A DNA stretch of 64,000 nucleotides from Methanofollis sp. W23 (GTDB lineage Archaea > Halobacteriota > Methanomicrobia > Methanomicrobiales > Methanofollaceae). The position numbers were made by a program, and so were the translations under genes. Positions 61,699 through 64,000 of this stretch are shown one piece after another. The stretch covers positions 1,116,001 to 1,180,000 of the forward strand of contig NZ_JAGGMN010000001.1 of assembly GCF_017875325.1 (NCBI RefSeq). The letters run 5' to 3'. The notes beneath the pieces are model-generated. The model was not told the DNA's origin, did not search any database, and saw only the letters and a list, made by a program, of their open reading frames with translations. Numbering within the stretch: position 1 is the stretch's first letter; each line of letters opens with the position of its first letter.

Positions 61699-62784
61699 AT
61701 GACCCGCGAAAACCTCCTCCCCATCCTCTATGGGCTGACGTCAGCGTTCCTCTTCGGTATCACGGCGCCGTTCTCGAAGTTGCTCCTCGATGGCGTGGGG
61801 CCGATCACGATGGCCTCGCTCCTCTTCCTGGGGAGCGGGACGGGTCTGTTTCTCTATCTTTTCGGGGGGTCCCTCCTCGGTCGCAGACGCGACGGGATCG
61901 AGGCCGCCCTTGCCCCGGCCGACCTGCCCTGGCTTGCAGGAGTCGTCTTCTTCGGTGGGATCCTCGCCCCGGTCACCCTGATGATCAGCCTGGCCCAGAC
62001 GCCGGCGGCGACGGCGTCGCTGCTCCTCAATTTCGAGGCGGTGGCCACGACGATCATCGCGGTGCTCTGGTATCGTGAGCCGGTAGGGAGGCGGATGTGG
62101 GCCGCGCTCTCCCTGATCACGCTCTCGTGCATTATCCTCTCGTACGTCCCTGACCAGCCTTTCGGGCTCTCGCTCGGGGCGCTCGGGGTCATCCTGACCT
62201 GCACGTTCTGGGGGATGGACAACAACTTCAGCAAGAAGATCTCGGCAAAGGACCCGATCCCGATCGTGATGATCAAGGGGTTTGGGGCAGGGGCGGTCAC
62301 CTTCGTCATCGCCCGTCTCCTTGGCGAGGCGATCCCGGACCCGGCCACCTGTCTGGCGGCGATGGTGATCGGGTTCCTGGGCTATGGCGGGATGATGAGC
62401 GTCTTCTTCCTGATGGCGCTGCGCGGGATCGGGTCGGCGCGGACGAGCGCCCTGGTCTCGACCTCGCCGTTCTTCGGGGTCTTCGTCTCGTTCCTGCTCT
62501 TCACCGAGGAACCGAGACCTGCCTTTTTCGTCTCTCTGCTGGTGATGGCCCTTGGTGCCTGGCTTCTCATCACCGAGAAGCACTCCCACCCTCACCGGCA
62601 CGAGGTGATGGTCCACGAGCACCGGCACCGGCACGACGACCTCCATCATGACGGCCACCCGCATCCGCCTGGCACCCCGGCGCTCGATGCAAAGGGTTAC
62701 CACTCGCATCCTCACCGGCATGAAGCAATGGTCCACGACCACTCGCACGCCCCCGACCTCCACCATCGGCACACCCATGAGTGA
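61699..62784 (+). CDS. EamA family transporter with histidine-rich tail
   Basis: This 361-residue protein has ten predicted membrane helices formed by two EamA repeats (drug/metabolite superfamily). The last ~70 residues are a soluble tail with two similar His-rich blocks, HSHPHRHEVMVHEHRHRH and HSHPHRHEAMVHDHSHAP, plus HHRHTHE at the end. About 25 histidines in this tail point to metal binding (Ni, Zn or Co). It probably exports or imports a metal or metal complex (inference). The ATG at 61699 begins MTRENLLPILYG; upstream codons are not protein-like. Confidence 0.88.
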   Translation: MTRENLLPILYGLTSAFLFGITAPFSKLLLDGVGPITMASLLFLGSGTGLFLYLFGGSLLGRRRDGIEAALAPADLPWLAGVVFFGGILAPVTLMISLAQTPAATASLLLNFEAVATTIIAVLWYREPVGRRMWAALSLITLSCIILSYVPDQPFGLSLGALGVILTCTFWGMDNNFSKKISAKDPIPIVMIKGFGAGAVTFVIARLLGEAIPDPATCLAAMVIGFLGYGGMMSVFFLMALRGIGSARTSALVSTSPFFGVFVSFLLFTEEPRPAFFVSLLVMALGAWLLITEKHSHPHRHEVMVHEHRHRHDDLHHDGHPHPPGTPALDAKGYHSHPHRHEAMVHDHSHAPDLHHRHTHE

Positions 62785-62926
62785 GTGGTGGGGCGGCACG
62801 ATAACTCTCTGGGGGGTGGAGGCGCCCTCGAGCTCATTCTGTACATCAGGAGTTGTGCCCGGGCAGCGTCGGGTGGTCACTCCTTCCTTTTTTCCATGGG
62901 ATTTTAGAGAGTCAAGGGCTTTGTAG

Positions 62927-63089
62927 AAATGCTCTGGGTGGGGCTCTCTGGCGGGGGGCGTGCGCACCCCGCACCCCCGCCACACGATAATAGGTCAAGG
63001 ACGGCGGCACTCGCCCCCGGCCAAAGGGGTAGGAAGGCGGATGACAGACACGCATTCTCCCCACGATACGTGAGGGTTTCTACAGAGCC
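62927..63089. mobile_element. MITE-like element, 163 bp, with perfect 8-bp target duplication
   Basis: The ends GGCTTTGTAGAAA and TTTCTACAGAGCC are inverted repeats with one mismatch. The octamer GAGTCAAG occurs exactly at 62919-62926 and 63090-63097, directly abutting both ends, the mark of transposition with an 8-base duplication. Inside are a GGCGGGGGGCGTGCG/CGCACCCCGC and CCCCCGCC pairing and the CGGCACTCGCCCCCGGCC to CCTTTGGCC module, shared inverted with 59910. No protein is encoded. Confidence 0.85.
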
Positions 63090-63154
63090 GAGTCAAGGAT
63101 GCAGAACCTGCCCGGCGCAAGGTTGATGGAGGTTTGCAGAGCACATGGGGAGTA

Positions 63155-64000
63155 TGAAAATAGCCGTGGCAGGCGCAGGTGTGGCCGGGAGTTTTCTTGC
63201 CTCCCGGCTCTCTGATGCAGGATATGTGGTAGACCTCTATGACCTCCCGGCACAGACGGCGTGCCGGGCGTCTCCATGTGCCTGGATGGCGACACGGGAC
63301 TTCCCGGCCGTGCTCGAGGCCGAGGGGCTTGAGCCCGAAAAATACGTGATCGAGCACTTCGACGCCTTCTTCCTTCAGGAGCAGCGCCTGGAGGCCGACC
63401 TGATGACGATCCATAAACCGGCGCTTCTCGCCGACCTGCGGGGCGAGGTGGGGGTGCGGACAGGGAGGCCCGACCTTTCGGAATATGGCCGGGTCATCGA
63501 TGCCACCGGGACGGCACGGGCCTATCTCCCGGCGATCACGGGGGACGACTTCTGCCGGTGCGTCCAGTTCAGGGTGCAGGGCGGGGACCGGGCGCCCTCC
63601 CTCCCGTCGGTGCGGTATGTCCATGGCGGGTATGCCTGGTCGTTCCCGCTCGGCGGCGGCGAGCGGCATGTCGGGTGTCTCAGCCATCTCGCCGACCCCG
63701 CCGGGCTCATCGGGGAGACCGGGTATCTGGACGGCGAGGCGCACTGCGGGTGCAGGAGCAGGTTGCGGGTCACGTCGCCGTACCGGGCGCAGCCGTTTGT
63801 CTCTGGAAATGTTTGCGGGGTGGGCGAGGCGATCGGGTGTACTTATCCGTTGGTCGGCGACGGGATCGTTCCTGCCCTCCTTTCCGCCCGTCTTCTCCTC
63901 GACCACTTCGACGACCCTGCGGGCTACACGCAGGCGGTCCTCGACGCCTTCCCGGGGATGCAGGGGGAGCGCACTCTCCTGGAGAGGATGAAGGCCGGGC
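63155..64000 (+). CDS. FAD-dependent oxidoreductase, geranylgeranyl-reductase-like (partial)
   Basis: The frame is open for 282 codons to the window end. The start KIAVAGAGVAGSFLASRL is an FAD-binding Rossmann motif (GxGxxG), followed by YDLP, a CRASPCAWM segment and VGEAIGCTYPLVGDGIVPAL, the GD-type FAD motif. This resembles the geranylgeranyl reductase family that saturates archaeal lipid chains. Cysteines near 37-42 (ACRASPCAW) and FCRC may be redox-active. A GGGGAG site precedes the ATG. The C-terminus lies outside the window. Confidence 0.85.

Overview
The window is about 64 kb of chromosome from a GC-rich methanogenic archaeon, most likely of the order Methanomicrobiales and close to Methanofollis or Methanoculleus (inference from gene content and base composition; no rRNA is present to prove it). 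The archaeal and methanogen markers are a six-subunit Ech membrane hydrogenase, the homocysteine-forming DUF39/NIL-ferredoxin/COG2122 proteins, transcription factor E, aMBF1, aTrm56, two proteasome-activating nucleotidases, an archaeal-type triosephosphate isomerase, the DUF126 subunit of phosphomevalonate dehydratase, archaeal AlaS, and PGF-CTERM and lipobox surface proteins. No CRISPR array, rRNA or intact transposase was seen. One tRNA gene, tRNA-Leu(GAG), is present.

Layout. 1-5.4 kb: secreted and lipid-anchored surface proteins, including an M28 peptidase and a tandem pair of paralogous lipoproteins with PGF-CTERM tails. 6.4-9.4 kb: HTH-CBS regulator, tpiA-aMBF1, and the first PAN-like ATPase. 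11.6-17.4 kb: membrane proteins, then an HdeD-sulfatase-DUF-MFS run. 18-20.9 kb: two unusual membrane proteins, one a sensor fused to winged helices. 21-26.2 kb: FKBP isomerase, CYTH protein, DUF126/radical-SAM/phosphoesterase operon, second PAN and an unknown protein. 26.8-30.2 kb: anaerobic sulfatase-maturating enzyme, a decayed sulfatase and a VTT membrane protein. 30.4-38 kb: Ntn-hydrolase lipoprotein, aminotransferase, ThDP enzyme and histidine kinase. 39.7-44.8 kb: echABCDEF. 45.1-47.1 kb: a PUA/PAPS-reductase-fold protein overlapping hisH. 48.3-52.7 kb: Nif3-SWIM-AlaS-membrane HTH. 52.8-56.1 kb: the homocysteine genes. 56.9-59.9 kb: a tightly overlapping operon of HTH, aTrm56, ATP-grasp, TFE and HD genes. 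60.8-64 kb: ACT regulator, tRNA-Leu, histidine-tailed EamA exporter and a flavoprotein cut by the window end.

How parts fit together. The sulfatase at 12.9 kb carries the CxPxR motif that the radical-SAM enzyme at 26.8 kb would convert to formylglycine. The DUF39, NIL-ferredoxin and COG2122 genes together match the known Methanosarcina route from sulfide to homocysteine. Ech would couple ferredoxin and hydrogen to the membrane ion gradient.

The most striking non-coding signal is a family of degenerate intergenic elements that fills nearly every long gap. Well-kept copies of 118-394 bp start with GGCTCTGTAGAA-like ends and finish with the inverted sequence TTCTACAGAGCC. One copy (62927-63089) is flanked by a perfect 8-bp direct repeat, and another (39002-39228) by an 8-bp repeat with one mismatch. 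The ends and duplication length resemble IS6-family insertion sequences, so these look like non-autonomous, MITE-like derivatives carrying GC-rich internal hairpins. They lie mainly between convergent genes or downstream of genes and avoid the short divergent promoter gaps.
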